A stretch of 64,000 nt of DNA, from positions 1,900,231-1,964,230 of the forward strand of contig NZ_LNZA01000001.1 in assembly GCF_001468035.1 (NCBI RefSeq), read 5' to 3'. The notes below the pieces were generated by a model. That model had not been told where the DNA came from and made no database searches. It was given only the letters and a program-made list of their open reading frames with translations. This DNA comes from Legionella tucsonensis. Lineage in GTDB: Bacteria; Pseudomonadota; Gammaproteobacteria; Legionellales; Legionellaceae. Position numbers and translations under genes: made by a program. Below are positions 1 to 9,496 of the stretch, piece by piece (the first letter of the stretch is position 1; the number at the start of each line of letters is the position of its first letter).

Positions 1-2
1 CA

Positions 3-173
3 TTTCGTAAGAAAATATATGAAGCAATGGATGAGTTGCAAAAAGATCTGGACGAATGGTTGCAATATTATAATAATGAGCGAACTCATCAGGGTAAAAT
101 GTGTTGTGGACGTACCCCAATGCAAACTTTGATGGATAGCAAACAAATCTGGATGGAAAAATTTATAAACTAA
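3..173 (+). pseudogene. C-terminal tail of an IS481/IS3-type transposase (cut by window edge)
   Basis: An open frame entering from the left edge encodes 56 residues ending at TAA. It contains NNERTHQGKMCCGRTP, typical of the end of an integrase-core (DDE) domain in IS481-type transposases (YN.ERPH.g....TP). Whether the rest of the gene is intact cannot be seen. Between its stop and position 240 the sequence ACCTGACAGACACTTC...GGCAACTGTCAGATC contains paired TGTCAG/CTGACA motifs that may be the element's terminal repeat. The stop codon of the neighbouring stress protein lies right beside it, so the element appears to have inserted at the 3' end of that gene. Confidence 0.75.
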
Positions 174-241
174 ATTTGACCTGACAGACACTTCTGAAAA
201 ACCGGCAACTGTCAGATCAAGTTTGAACTACTACACCTGTG

Positions 242-688
242 TTAACCACGAATTAAAAGTACAGGCAAGGTTGCTATCCGCACAACACTTTCTGCGACAC
301 TACCAATAAAAAACCGCTTGACTCCATGCCGTCCATGCGTCCCAAGTACAAGGATATCTGCAGGCCAGGACTGTGCTTCAGCCATAACTTTATCAGCAAG
401 GTCGCCTTCAGAAAGAGGAAGCTCTATCAAAAAAGTTTCATATTTGATATTGGATGATTTTAGTCTCTCATTAATTACGTTTAAAAAATCTTGTCCATCT
501 TCTTTATAAACGTTCCAAAGCGTATCAAAAGAAACGCGTTTTTCAGCAGAATTAACAACGACTTCTTCCACTATGTAAATGATTCGCAGCTTAGCGTTTT
601 GATCGTTCGCCAGGCGCACGGCTTCTTGTAGTGCCAAATTAGAAGCATTGCTTTTGTCCACGGCTACTAAAATATGTTTGTATATCAT
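242..688 (-). CDS. Universal stress protein, UspA family (single domain)
   Basis: 148 residues, the usual length for a one-domain Usp. It begins with the family strand-1 pattern (IYKHILVAVDKS) and ends with the ATP-binding signature GTHGRHGVKRFFIGSVAE, matching G-x2-G-x9-G-[ST]. This predicts a cytoplasmic nucleotide-binding stress protein. The start at 688 is supported by GGGAG a few bases upstream. Its stop sits a few bases from the end of an insertion sequence on one side, and a broken transposase lies upstream, so the gene is stranded between mobile-element remains. Partner and inducing condition are unknown. Two tandem-domain relatives occur further along the window. Confidence 0.9.
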   Translation of the reverse strand: MIYKHILVAVDKSNASNLALQEAVRLANDQNAKLRIIYIVEEVVVNSAEKRVSFDTLWNVYKEDGQDFLNVINERLKSSNIKYETFLIELPLSEGDLADKVMAEAQSWPADILVLGTHGRHGVKRFFIGSVAESVVRIATLPVLLIRG

Positions 689-726
689 ATGTGCTCTCCC
701 AGTTAATATTATTCAAGCCAATGCCC

Positions 727-1243
727 TTATATTAAAATAGTATTGCTTAAATCTAAGTTCTGCTTGATTAAAATTAACCTTGCCTGCTTATTCTGAATAA
801 TCGTTTCTATGGTGTTATACGCCGACACCTTTCTTGCAATGCGGTTGGTTAATACCAAAGCTTTTGAACTCTTCCTTTTTTCAATCTGGAACCGATCTGT
901 TAATTGGCCTATGATGATTCACAACAAGACGTCTGGTAGATGTTAACCACTTAATAAAGTATTTTCCTAGTTTATCTTCCATATTAGAACGCACAGCAGT
1001 TTGTAAATCAATCCCTGAATATTCTCGTAATTCGTTTTGATAATCAGAACTGATTAATCCTTTATCTGCAATAATCATCCCATGTACCCCATCAACTAGA
1101 TCCCATAAAGATTTCCGTTCGTCAACATGAGCTTGTGATAGAGTAACTCCTGTAATGCGCCCATCCGAATTGATCAATAAATTACTTTTAAACCCATAGT
1201 ATGTTTCACCCTTGGATGCACAATAACCATAAGTGGCCTCCAC
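727..1243 (-). pseudogene. IS982-like transposase remnant, 5'-truncated and frameshifted
   Basis: The first readable part (GYCASKGETYYGFKSNLL ... IIADKGLISSDY) resembles the DDE core of IS982-family transposases. That frame closes at 881 after NRSVPD, but the adjacent frame carries on with GQLTDRFQIEKRK ... LTNRIARKVSAYNT to a stop near 727, so a single frameshift near 895 splits the gene. The N-terminal half is missing: the frame opens at a GTG at 1243 with no ribosome-binding site and no transposase sequence upstream. Family assignment is by motif recognition only and could be another DDE family. Confidence 0.7.
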
Positions 1244-1460
1244 TCAAAACACCTGACTAAAATTCGCTCGCATGACAAACGGGTACAGGAAAAACCCTTG
1301 AGCTAGCAAGCGTCGGGCCTTGGTCAACACTACCTCTCCATGCTTAAATTTACTATGAAAAAAATTAGCAAATATATGTTGGGATTAGGATTTCCTACCT
1401 GATATTGCTTATTTTTTATACTAAAATAAAGAGTAAACTATTCTATGTGAGATATTGATT

Positions 1461-3482
1461 ATGGAACGGAAAGAAGAGATTATTGAACCTGGAGAAGTTG
1501 AAGAGCATAAAGCACTCATTGGGGCTGCACAAAAAGGTGATGAGACATTATTTGAGGAGCTTTTAGCAAAAACCAATGGCAAAATTGATCCGAAATACAA
1601 TGCACTCTTATTAGGAGCAGCAATAGAAGGAGGAAATCTAAATATTCTCCATAGATGGTTTGAGCTTACACCAAACCCTTTACAAACCAACACTTATGGC
1701 TTAAATGCATTACATATTGCCATTAAATTTAGTAACAGAAACCTCGATATTGTCCGTTTTATAATTGATAGTCCACTTTGCCCTATTAACGAAATGGTCA
1801 ATGCTCGTGATGTTTTTGGAAGAACCCCCCTTGACATGGATCAAGCGCTTGATAACCCAGTGCTTCTTTCCCTTTTAAAAGGTATCCCTGGTGCCCCCGC
1901 TGAGAGCCGCAGATTTATCAATATATCACAAAACATATTTCTGCCTATACTGAATGAGTACTCAAGAAACAATAACCCGCACAGAGAGACAAATAAATAT
2001 CTTAATATATCCGGAATGTGCACAGGCTTAGGATTTTTATTTTTAATTTATTGCAAACAAGGAAGAAAGGATGAATTTTTTGATATTTTACGAACAGTGG
2101 TAAATCAGGATTCGCCTCTCCCTGCACGTTTAGCAGCAAAATATAAAAATACAACTGAAGTTATAGAGCAATTTTTAAATGATATAGCTTGGTTTAAACA
2201 TCATAATCTTTCAACAGTATCCAAAACAGGAATGAAAGAGCGGGAGAAACTGTTTGATGTCGTAAAAAGTAATTCAAATGAATCAATCATATACCCCCTT
2301 GGCCCTGCGTTAGATGATTATAACGTGCCAATATTGTCTACATTCACTAAAAACCAATTAACAGAATTGTTAGAATTTAACAAAACAATTCCAAACGTTA
2401 TGGTTGAATTTCTAGATAGAGCAAAAAATCACGAAACCGCATTAATATTGACCCCGCAGAATACCTGGTTATTTTATGATAGTAATTTACCTTATGAATT
2501 GGAGGAATTTGCTACTACAGAAGATTTTGTTGAGTTTTATTCTAAAGTAAGGGAGGCTGAACACTTTAATTTCGCTTATATTGCCAGTTATGATAAGACG
2601 AACGATTTAAACGCAACAAATATCTCTGATTTCAAGCCACCAGAACATCATTTTTCAGATTTATTTTCCCCACTCCACTATATGGTTATGTATGACAATA
2701 TAGAAGAAACAAAAAAAAATTACTATGAAAACCCTAGTGCCATTGATAAAAAAGACATCTATGGATTTACCCCAATTGAGCGTGCACTTTCTCAAAAAAA
2801 CCACGCTGCATTGAGTTTTTTGCTTGAGTGCAAATTGGCTGAAGACCCAAGGTATTTAACAGAGAAAAGATATTATGAAACTGAGTGGACAGGAGATGTT
2901 CAGGAAAAACCATTGCTATTTAAAGCAGCTGATGCTGGAGATATTGAATCCATTAAAATACTAGCTAGATGGTACCCCTCCCTAGAGGATTTTACTTATA
3001 AAAACATGAATATAAGGCAATATATTGAACAGTTAAAAATTCCCTTAGTAGATCGGCAAAAATTAATCGCAGTGATAATTGCTAACCCTGTTAGTACTAG
3101 TTTTAATTCGATAAAAACAAGACTAAATGTCAGTATGATTCAACCCGAAGAAAGGGCGAACAATATATTGGCAGTAAAGGCTTTATTGAATGATAAAATA
3201 TTTGACACTAATGATGGTAACCCACCTGAGATAATTAAACAATTAAGAGACATCCTTTCGAAATTGAATCCTGCGAATGAGTCGGAAGTTGTAATGTCCG
3301 TTATGAAAATAAAAGATATTATTTCTTCTCAAAATTTCAATTACGATGAAAATATTGCTTTTTTACTAAAAGCTTTTACAACCTCTGGCAATAAAACCTT
3401 TAAGCAGATTCGTGAGTCTTTATCAGATAATGCAGCGATGCGTGAGATTATGAATTCTTCACAAAATCATTGTTTACCATGA
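1461..3482 (+). CDS. Ankyrin-repeat protein with a YopT-like cysteine-protease core; candidate Dot/Icm effector
   Basis: 673 residues from the ATG at 1461; an in-frame TTG at 1455 is less likely. Ankyrin-like helices occur at about 15-140 (YGLNALHIAIKF, FGRTPLDM) and again at about 405-510 (YGFTPIERALSQKN, KPLLFKAADAGDIES). Between them is a segment with SGMCTGLGFLFL (Cys187), KNHETALILT (His324) and WLFYDSN (Asp340). The order Cys-His-Asp and the 16-residue His-Asp gap match YopT/C58 proteases as I remember them. There is no signal peptide or membrane segment. The ankyrin flanks and lack of homology to housekeeping enzymes suggest a translocated host-acting protein; secretion and activity are inference. 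It is a single-gene unit between IS remains and a long non-coding stretch. Confidence 0.75.
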   Translation: MERKEEIIEPGEVEEHKALIGAAQKGDETLFEELLAKTNGKIDPKYNALLLGAAIEGGNLNILHRWFELTPNPLQTNTYGLNALHIAIKFSNRNLDIVRFIIDSPLCPINEMVNARDVFGRTPLDMDQALDNPVLLSLLKGIPGAPAESRRFINISQNIFLPILNEYSRNNNPHRETNKYLNISGMCTGLGFLFLIYCKQGRKDEFFDILRTVVNQDSPLPARLAAKYKNTTEVIEQFLNDIAWFKHHNLSTVSKTGMKEREKLFDVVKSNSNESIIYPLGPALDDYNVPILSTFTKNQLTELLEFNKTIPNVMVEFLDRAKNHETALILTPQNTWLFYDSNLPYELEEFATTEDFVEFYSKVREAEHFNFAYIASYDKTNDLNATNISDFKPPEHHFSDLFSPLHYMVMYDNIEETKKNYYENPSAIDKKDIYGFTPIERALSQKNHAALSFLLECKLAEDPRYLTEKRYYETEWTGDVQEKPLLFKAADAGDIESIKILARWYPSLEDFTYKNMNIRQYIEQLKIPLVDRQKLIAVIIANPVSTSFNSIKTRLNVSMIQPEERANNILAVKALLNDKIFDTNDGNPPEIIKQLRDILSKLNPANESEVVMSVMKIKDIISSQNFNYDENIAFLLKAFTTSGNKTFKQIRESLSDNAAMREIMNSSQNHCLP

Positions 3483-3827
3483 TAATGCTCACATTTTTTC
3501 TACAAAAAAATCCCTCTATTACTTATCTCGAAACTCTCAAAATTTAAGCTTTTTCTTTCTGTGAAACTAACTTTAGAAGCACTTGAGCCGCAACAGTGGA
3601 AGATGCAGAATTCTGTCCTGTGATGAATAGTAATCTTATAAATGTTTAATTCAAGTTGCTCCGATTTACTAATGAGTCTACCCAAGAACCACACTACACG
3701 TAGCCATTTGCTTGCAAACTGGAATACATCAACCCTTTATACTGAATTGACTAACAAAAATCACTTATAACCAGGATATTTTGGTGAAAAAAGGACCGGC
3801 AAATCGCTGACCTCGTCCTCTAGAAAC
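3483..3827. other. Non-coding stretch after the ankyrin gene
   Basis: Nothing convincing is visible here. A 64-codon frame on the minus strand (3500-3694) has no ribosome-binding site, mixed composition and no recognisable motif, so I treat it as chance. The segment probably contains the 3' ends and transcript ends of the two convergent genes, but I could not pick out a clear hairpin. Confidence 0.4.
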
Positions 3828-5798
3828 CTATCTATTACCCACTGCAGTTAACAAGAGCACATGTTTCTCAGTCTCTTGAGTATTAAGAATAGCTCGCAAT
3901 TCCTCATCATAAAATGCGCCTACCGAGCAAGCTCCTAATCCTCGTGCTTGGGAGGCGAGATAGGTTGTTTCTCCGCCTATGCCAGACTCTAAATTGGCGT
4001 ACCGGTAATCTCTTTCTCCATGCAGCAACCCTATCCGACTGAGATCAACACTCCAGGCAATAACAAAAGCAGCTCGTTCAAGAAGCTCCTGAGAAAGCCC
4101 TGCTTGATATATTTTTTTTGAGAAATCACCCGCTCTGATTTTCTCTAAAGCAGCTTTTTCAGGAATATACCGGTAAACACCTTTAGCCAAATCCTTTACC
4201 TTAGAAACTATTACGAATAGTTCAACGCGACTGCCATCTTCAACATTATGTGGATTCCTAAGAGGAGCAAAGGACTGGCGGATTACACCTGCAAAATCGT
4301 CGAGACTAACCTCTCGGTTAGAAAACTGACGAAATGATCGGCGATTTTTAATAATAGTAAAAGTATCTTCTTTTGCTGCTGAACCAAGTGGTAATTGAAT
4401 AAGCGCATCAGCAGTGGGGATATCATCCTGATATTTTGTCACATCAGTCTTAGGAGTTTTCATTGATCCTTTTTTCCATTGTACAGAGGTTAGCTTATAT
4501 GAAAGACGAGTCAGTTCAATATCTTGAATCTCCTTGGGCAGGGCTTCTGAGGTGAATTGTGGTATTGTTACTCGTTCAGTGAGCTTATTCTTTCCGAGTA
4601 CAACCATGGATAAAACGCCCTCATTTTGCGGTGATAAACTCAGGACGGTCTTCATTTGTTCATCATCAAAAAAGGATGTACTTACATAAGGTAGATGTAT
4701 TGAAGAGGATGCAACCGCAAGATTGCCCAAAATATGCCCGGCATCCGGCAATATGTAACGAAAAGAACGCTCCCGATATTTCCAAATAGTACGGTCAAAA
4801 TTGGCCGTGATAATAATAATGGCTAAGGTATTTTTTTGTATGTCAGGATAAGGACTTGCCAGGGAAAGAGATTGAAGTGATTGCTGATTGCCGATTTGCG
4901 TCAGATTGTGATTCGCTGGGTGATAATAATAAATACCAGCCTTAAGCCCCTTCACATTTATCGCAGCAACGTATAAATCATTGGGATATAGTGCACCTGC
5001 TGATGCAGCGGCGCGCAGCAGTAATTGCCCTCCAGGATAATTTAGCCTATCTGTTACCCCGCTTGAATAATAAAGAATGTCTGATAAATTCTGTAAATTC
5101 AAAAAGGTTACAGAATTTGATTGTGCTTGGGATAAACTTTGACTCAGCGAAGTTCCTGAACGCTTACTAGGTACCGGCAGAGCAGTCACTGGATAATTAG
5201 GATAATTTTTAAATTCCTTCGGCTTGTCAATATTAAACCTAAGGGCAAAGACAGTACTACGAGTGAGATCTCCTTGATGGTGTATATAGCTAATGGAATC
5301 TACTTTCTTTTCTCCAGTGGTAAACCAGATTCGATGACCACTGGATATTTCCGGGTTATTCTCAATAAGAGGTATTGTTGCTGGAGTAATAAATTCATAC
5401 ACGATCGTCGTTATCGCGGAATAAGCGATTATCGTTATGATAATTAAAAAGATTTTTTTGACCCATGACTTCCATTGAGTATGTGTTTCATCAAGCAGAA
5501 CAGAAGGGCTATTTCTTTTTAGCCAGTTAGAAACTAGGGGAAGTTGAAACCAAAGATGGACAAAAACTAAAAATAGCAAGCAATAACCAAACAGATAATG
5601 TAAATCAAAGGCGGGCAAGTCCATGCGTGCTACCCAGAATAGCCCCAAGCCGGCAGTAATGAGTAAATAAAAAATTAAATAGATTGCCGAGATCATATTT
5701 ATGTCTCTTCTTTTCATTGGTTTCCCAATAAAGGCGCGCACAAATAAATAGATAATCATCAAAGTAATAGGGAGAGAAAACCAAAAGAATTTTTCCAT
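3828..5798 (-). CDS. Membrane-anchored protein with two SagB-type nitroreductase domains
   Basis: 656 residues from the ATG at 5798; a GTG at 5816 is the alternative start. The first 140 residues hold about four hydrophobic helices (FFWFSLPITLMIIYLFV, HYLFGYCLLFLVFVHLWF, IFLIIITIIAYSAITTIV). Two SagB/ThcOx-like FMN nitroreductase domains follow. The first has SAGALYPNDLYV and RYILPDAGHILGNL. The second has RRSFRQFSNREVSLDDF and GGETTYLASQARGLGACSVGAF. SagB enzymes oxidise azolines to azoles in peptide natural products, but no cyclodehydratase, YcaO or precursor gene lies nearby, so the substrate is unknown. The domain duplication with a membrane anchor places the catalytic part at the membrane. 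Single-gene unit. Confidence 0.8.
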   Translation of the reverse strand: MEKFFWFSLPITLMIIYLFVRAFIGKPMKRRDINMISAIYLIFYLLITAGLGLFWVARMDLPAFDLHYLFGYCLLFLVFVHLWFQLPLVSNWLKRNSPSVLLDETHTQWKSWVKKIFLIIITIIAYSAITTIVYEFITPATIPLIENNPEISSGHRIWFTTGEKKVDSISYIHHQGDLTRSTVFALRFNIDKPKEFKNYPNYPVTALPVPSKRSGTSLSQSLSQAQSNSVTFLNLQNLSDILYYSSGVTDRLNYPGGQLLLRAAASAGALYPNDLYVAAINVKGLKAGIYYYHPANHNLTQIGNQQSLQSLSLASPYPDIQKNTLAIIIITANFDRTIWKYRERSFRYILPDAGHILGNLAVASSSIHLPYVSTSFFDDEQMKTVLSLSPQNEGVLSMVVLGKNKLTERVTIPQFTSEALPKEIQDIELTRLSYKLTSVQWKKGSMKTPKTDVTKYQDDIPTADALIQLPLGSAAKEDTFTIIKNRRSFRQFSNREVSLDDFAGVIRQSFAPLRNPHNVEDGSRVELFVIVSKVKDLAKGVYRYIPEKAALEKIRAGDFSKKIYQAGLSQELLERAAFVIAWSVDLSRIGLLHGERDYRYANLESGIGGETTYLASQARGLGACSVGAFYDEELRAILNTQETEKHVLLLTAVGNR

Positions 5799-5948
5799 AA
5801 TATCTATGAGCTCCACAATTTAACGACACAAATAACTATGTCTCATGTATTTATACTTCATTAAGAGGTTGCTGTCATTGTGTACTTACCACTTAAACAC
5901 TCGATAGGTAGAATCAAAAACACAATCCTTACTTAAAAAAGTGTACTC

Positions 5949-6326
5949 ATGATACAAAAAATCATATTCACCGCATACCTTATCATAATTAGCACCAGCA
6001 GCATTAGCGCGTCCGATCACTGTCCATTCAGTGAAGAGGAGGCTCGCAGAGATGGATGGAAATATATGGACTTCGGAGGAATCTCAAAAGATTCGACTAT
6101 TTTTGTTAGTTTCGGTAAGAGCACAACTGACCGTGTCATCAAATTTGGTTGCATATACAGATCGGGAAGCCGCCTCAGAAAAATACCAGAAAAACCCTTT
6201 GTTAAACCAAAAAATGGTGTATGGATTAAAACAACATCCCCAGATGATAAAGACGATAGCTTCTATGGTTATCACTGCGATTATCCGAATGCACAAGATT
6301 ATACTTGGGAAGAAACAGATAGGTAA
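5949..6326 (+). CDS. Small secreted protein, STY0301-like
   Basis: 125 residues with a cleavable signal peptide (KIIFTAYLIIISTSSISAS) followed by DHCPF and a compact domain with three cysteines (in DHCPF, FGCIYRS and YHCDYP). The CPF...GW pattern and the conserved-cysteine layout recall the STY0301 family of small periplasmic proteins of unknown function. An overlapping frame at 6031-6351 is a shadow. The ribosome-binding site is weak. There is no operon partner: the neighbours run the other way. I can say exported, probably periplasmic with a disulfide, and no more. Confidence 0.6.
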   Translation: MIQKIIFTAYLIIISTSSISASDHCPFSEEEARRDGWKYMDFGGISKDSTIFVSFGKSTTDRVIKFGCIYRSGSRLRKIPEKPFVKPKNGVWIKTTSPDDKDDSFYGYHCDYPNAQDYTWEETDR

Positions 6327-6472
6327 CGAATCAAACTTAAGTACTTATTAAATGATTTAAAGAGAAATGAATTTCATCTGATTTCTTTTATGGTTATACA
6401 CAAACTGTTTTCATAAAAAATTCTCATTGTTAATTTTTGGGAAAATCTGAATTAGGCGAATTAAGGACTCAT

Positions 6473-6982
6473 TCACTTTGAAGCAATAAAACCCATAATT
6501 ATCCCCACTGACTCATCGATTAAATACTTTGACGTGTCAATCACAATTTGCTTGCTTTCCCAAGGCTCATAATTACGATCCAAAACGGCTTGCCAGGTAG
6601 GCAGTTTATGGTTCTCTATATCTGCTATGCGCCCCTCTACCCGACTTTGATGCATTCTTTTATCTGAACAAATTAATTCAATCTCAATAAAATCTGATCC
6701 AGTTTGTTTTGCTGCCTGCTGCCACTTTTGACGTGTTATAGCAATCGGATTAACCGAGTCGGCCACAACATTTAAACCTAAGGCTAAATTCTCTCGTGCG
6801 ACTGCATAACTGATTAAGTACCCCTCTGATCCGACTATCAATGAGTCAGGATAGCCTTCTATGTTAATTAAAGACTGCTCAATGGTATCTACTCTCAGGT
6901 ATACTGCCTTTAAACGCTTAGCTATAATTTTAGAAATCGTCGTTTTTCCTGTTCCAGGCAACCCACCAAAAATAATTAACAT
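6473..6982 (-). CDS. P-loop nucleotide kinase-like protein (AAA_33 type)
   Basis: 169 residues. A Walker A motif GGLPGTGKTT spans residues 6-15, followed by VYLRVDTIEQSL and VVADSVNP, as in the small Zeta/AAA_33 kinases that phosphorylate small molecules or modify antibiotics. DKRMHQSRVEGRIADI resembles the arginine-rich lid. The C-terminal VIDTS is also typical. It is cytoplasmic and has no antitoxin-like gene next to it, so it is probably not a toxin. Substrate unknown. It stands alone between a secreted orphan and the carbonic anhydrase gene. Confidence 0.75.
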   Translation of the reverse strand: MLIIFGGLPGTGKTTISKIIAKRLKAVYLRVDTIEQSLINIEGYPDSLIVGSEGYLISYAVARENLALGLNVVADSVNPIAITRQKWQQAAKQTGSDFIEIELICSDKRMHQSRVEGRIADIENHKLPTWQAVLDRNYEPWESKQIVIDTSKYLIDESVGIIMGFIASK

Positions 6983-7139
6983 CGCAAGATTGCCTTTTAT
7001 AAATGCTGTTGAATATGTGACGAATTATAGGTATTTAATATCGATCGACAACGCTATAGCCTATCTTGTTATGAAAATATACAACGGGCCAATGCAGTAT
7101 AAAAAGAAACCTAAAGTTTGCTCTTATTGACATGGTATT

Positions 7140-7814
7140 TTAAGAAAGATGAAAATCATCGGGTTCTGTCTTAAAAAAACCGAATTTAGTATCTTCATTA
7201 AAAATTACATTACCTGTCGAAATATCATAATTGCCACCAATAATTCCACACTCGCCTGTTTCAATAAGGCCTTTTAAAATGGGACTACGTTCCATAACAG
7301 CATGCACCGTTCTTTGTATATTAATAGCTGTAACCTTTTCTACAAACTCCTCATTACTTGAGGTGCGGTTTTCGACTGTAGTTTTTTCAGCTCTAACAGC
7401 AGGTTGTATTTTACTTAACAAGGCGGTCAAACTGCCCATTTCTACATGATCACATGCACCTTTTATTGCGCCACACTTCGTATGGCCTAAAATCACTATT
7501 AACTTAGCCCCGGCTACTTTACAAGCAAACTCCATACTGCCTAAAATATCTTCATTAATGATGGTTCCTGCGATGCGTACGCTAAATACATCGCCTAACC
7601 CCTGGTCAAAAATTAACTCAGCAGAAGTGCGGGAATCAATGCAACTTAAAATGATTGCAAAGGGATTTTGCTCATCAGAGGTTTCATTAACCTGCTGCAG
7701 CAGGTTGCGATTAACTTTCAAGTTATTTACAAATCGTTTGTTCCCTTCTTGTAATAAATGCAATGCAATTGCAGGTGTAATAGCTTTTTGCATTTCTTTT
7801 GTCAATGTTTTCAT
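7140..7814 (-). CDS. Beta-class carbonic anhydrase
   Basis: 224 residues. It catalyses CO2 + H2O to bicarbonate + H+. The zinc ligands and catalytic pair are visible as CIDSR (Cys58, Asp60, Arg62) and GHTKCGA (His111, Cys114). There is no signal peptide, so it should be cytoplasmic. AGGAG sits just upstream of the ATG at 7814. It lies 31 bp downstream of a SulP transporter on the same strand and is very likely co-transcribed with it, giving a bicarbonate import/interconversion pair. An ArsR-type regulator further upstream may control both. Confidence 0.95.
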   Translation of the reverse strand: MKTLTKEMQKAITPAIALHLLQEGNKRFVNNLKVNRNLLQQVNETSDEQNPFAIILSCIDSRTSAELIFDQGLGDVFSVRIAGTIINEDILGSMEFACKVAGAKLIVILGHTKCGAIKGACDHVEMGSLTALLSKIQPAVRAEKTTVENRTSSNEEFVEKVTAINIQRTVHAVMERSPILKGLIETGECGIIGGNYDISTGNVIFNEDTKFGFFKTEPDDFHLS

Positions 7815-7845
7815 TTTTCATTCTCCTAAAGTAGAGGTCTGAGTA

Positions 7846-9381
7846 TTAAGTGTGCTCAATCAAATCGATTGTTTCAACAGTAATATTTTTCAGCTTTGCG
7901 TTTACTCTGTAATCGCGTATGTATTCAACTACATCATAGGCAATAGACTTTGAATTTGAACAATCAATAATCACTTTTGAATGAGGTGGGATGGAATCCA
8001 GAGCTTGAATGATGCTGGCTTTATTAAAGAAAGATACCTCTTCTGCCAATACGAGATGATGAATTGTATGCTCATTTTCCTTGGTGATTATATTTTTCAT
8101 GTAATAGGCATTGTTATAACTGTGACGTAAGGTGTAAAAAATACCAAAAGCTATACCAATACAAATTCCTCTTAATAAATCAGTTGCCAAAATACCCACA
8201 ACGGTAGCCATAAAAGGGATAAACTGCTCGGAGCCTAATTGATATAATTGTTTAAACAAAACAGGTTTAGCTAGCTTATAGCCTATTATAATGAGTATAG
8301 CGGCAAGACTTGCAAGAGGAATCAAATTTAAAAATTTAGCAATAGTAGCAGCACTGATTAATAAGAAAATGCCATGAAATATTGCAGAAAGCTTGGTTTT
8401 TCCGCCAAATGCAATGTTTGCAGAGCTACGAACAATGACCTGGGTGATAGGTAATCCACCACACAATCCCGATACTATATTACCAAGTCCTTGAGCTTTT
8501 AATTCTCTGTTTGTCGGTGTTACTCTTTTAAAAGGATCTAATTTGTCAGTGGCTTCTACACAAAGCAATGTTTCCAGGCTTGCAACAATGGCTAAAACAA
8601 TCGCTATTTTCCAGACCTGAAAATGAGTTATTGCAGAAAAATCTGGGAAAGTAAATTGTTTGAAAAAATCGATTAAATTGTTTGTAACAGGGAGCCTCAC
8701 TAAATGGTCTGTGTCTAAACTAAAATTTAATATATTAGACTGAAACATCAAGTTCATGACAATTCCCATTAACACAACGACTATAGGGCCTTGTATTAAT
8801 TGAAAAATCTTATGTTTTTTCGCTAAAATAGTTTCCCAAAATATCAATAGTACTATCGATAAGGTAGAAATTAAAATTGCACCCGGTGTAAACGAATTCA
8901 ATGCACTACGAATAGAGGCAAGCGTGGTTTCACCATCCGCTTGATAGTATGAAAGATCGCCAATTAAATCATTATCATAACCTAAGGCATGAGGGATCTG
9001 TTTTAAAATAATCAATATACCTATACCGGTAAGCATTCCCTTTATAACTGAAGAAGGGAAAAAATAAGCGATAAATCCAGCTTTTGCAAAACCCATAATA
9101 AGTTGAATAGTACCGGCTAGAACAACTGTCAACAAGAATGTTGGCCAAGAGCCTAATGTATTGATGGCTGCAAATACAATAACAGCTAACCCTGCTGCAG
9201 GTCCGCTAACCCCTAGTTGCGAGCCACTGGCTACACCAACTACAATCCCACCAACTATCCCTGCTATGATACCAGAAAATAAAGGAGCTCCAGATGCAAG
9301 GGCAATGCCAAGACATAATGGTAAAGCTACAAAGAATACTACAATACTAGCTATAAGGTCGCTTTTGAATTCTTTGAACAT
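7846..9381 (-). CDS. SulP-family anion (probable bicarbonate) transporter with STAS domain
   Basis: 511 residues from the ATG at 9381, which has GGAG at good spacing; an ATG at 9396 lacks such a site. The N-terminal core has the SulP signature region (IASIVVFFVALPLCLGIAL) and roughly a dozen hydrophobic helices including GVSGPAAGLAVIVFA. The last 90 residues form a STAS domain (VIIDCSNSKSIAYDVV). SulP proteins carry sulfate or bicarbonate; the gene for carbonic anhydrase 31 bp downstream argues for bicarbonate. Inner membrane. The promoter region contains a TAGAACAT block (9452-9459) shared with the operator beside the neighbouring ArsR-type gene. Confidence 0.9.
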   Translation of the reverse strand: MFKEFKSDLIASIVVFFVALPLCLGIALASGAPLFSGIIAGIVGGIVVGVASGSQLGVSGPAAGLAVIVFAAINTLGSWPTFLLTVVLAGTIQLIMGFAKAGFIAYFFPSSVIKGMLTGIGILIILKQIPHALGYDNDLIGDLSYYQADGETTLASIRSALNSFTPGAILISTLSIVLLIFWETILAKKHKIFQLIQGPIVVVLMGIVMNLMFQSNILNFSLDTDHLVRLPVTNNLIDFFKQFTFPDFSAITHFQVWKIAIVLAIVASLETLLCVEATDKLDPFKRVTPTNRELKAQGLGNIVSGLCGGLPITQVIVRSSANIAFGGKTKLSAIFHGIFLLISAATIAKFLNLIPLASLAAILIIIGYKLAKPVLFKQLYQLGSEQFIPFMATVVGILATDLLRGICIGIAFGIFYTLRHSYNNAYYMKNIITKENEHTIHHLVLAEEVSFFNKASIIQALDSIPPHSKVIIDCSNSKSIAYDVVEYIRDYRVNAKLKNITVETIDLIEHT

Positions 9382-9496
9382 GTTAAATATCTCCATAGAT
9401 GAGCATATATTTCTTCCTGATTGTTAGATAAACTTAGGCTTTTTAAGTGTCTAGAACATGATATTTTATGTATTTTGACCACTCATCCTTAAAGGA

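Noticed and set aside
3500-3694. 64-codon minus-strand frame after the ankyrin gene
   Set aside because: No ribosome-binding site, no motif, and no coding-like composition.
6031-6351. 106-codon frame overlapping the secreted STY0301-like gene
   Set aside because: The alternative frame has a convincing signal peptide and conserved cysteines; this one is a shadow.
6473-6982. Zeta-type toxin
   Set aside because: The P-loop fold is compatible, but no antitoxin gene is adjacent and the lid region is not toxin-specific.
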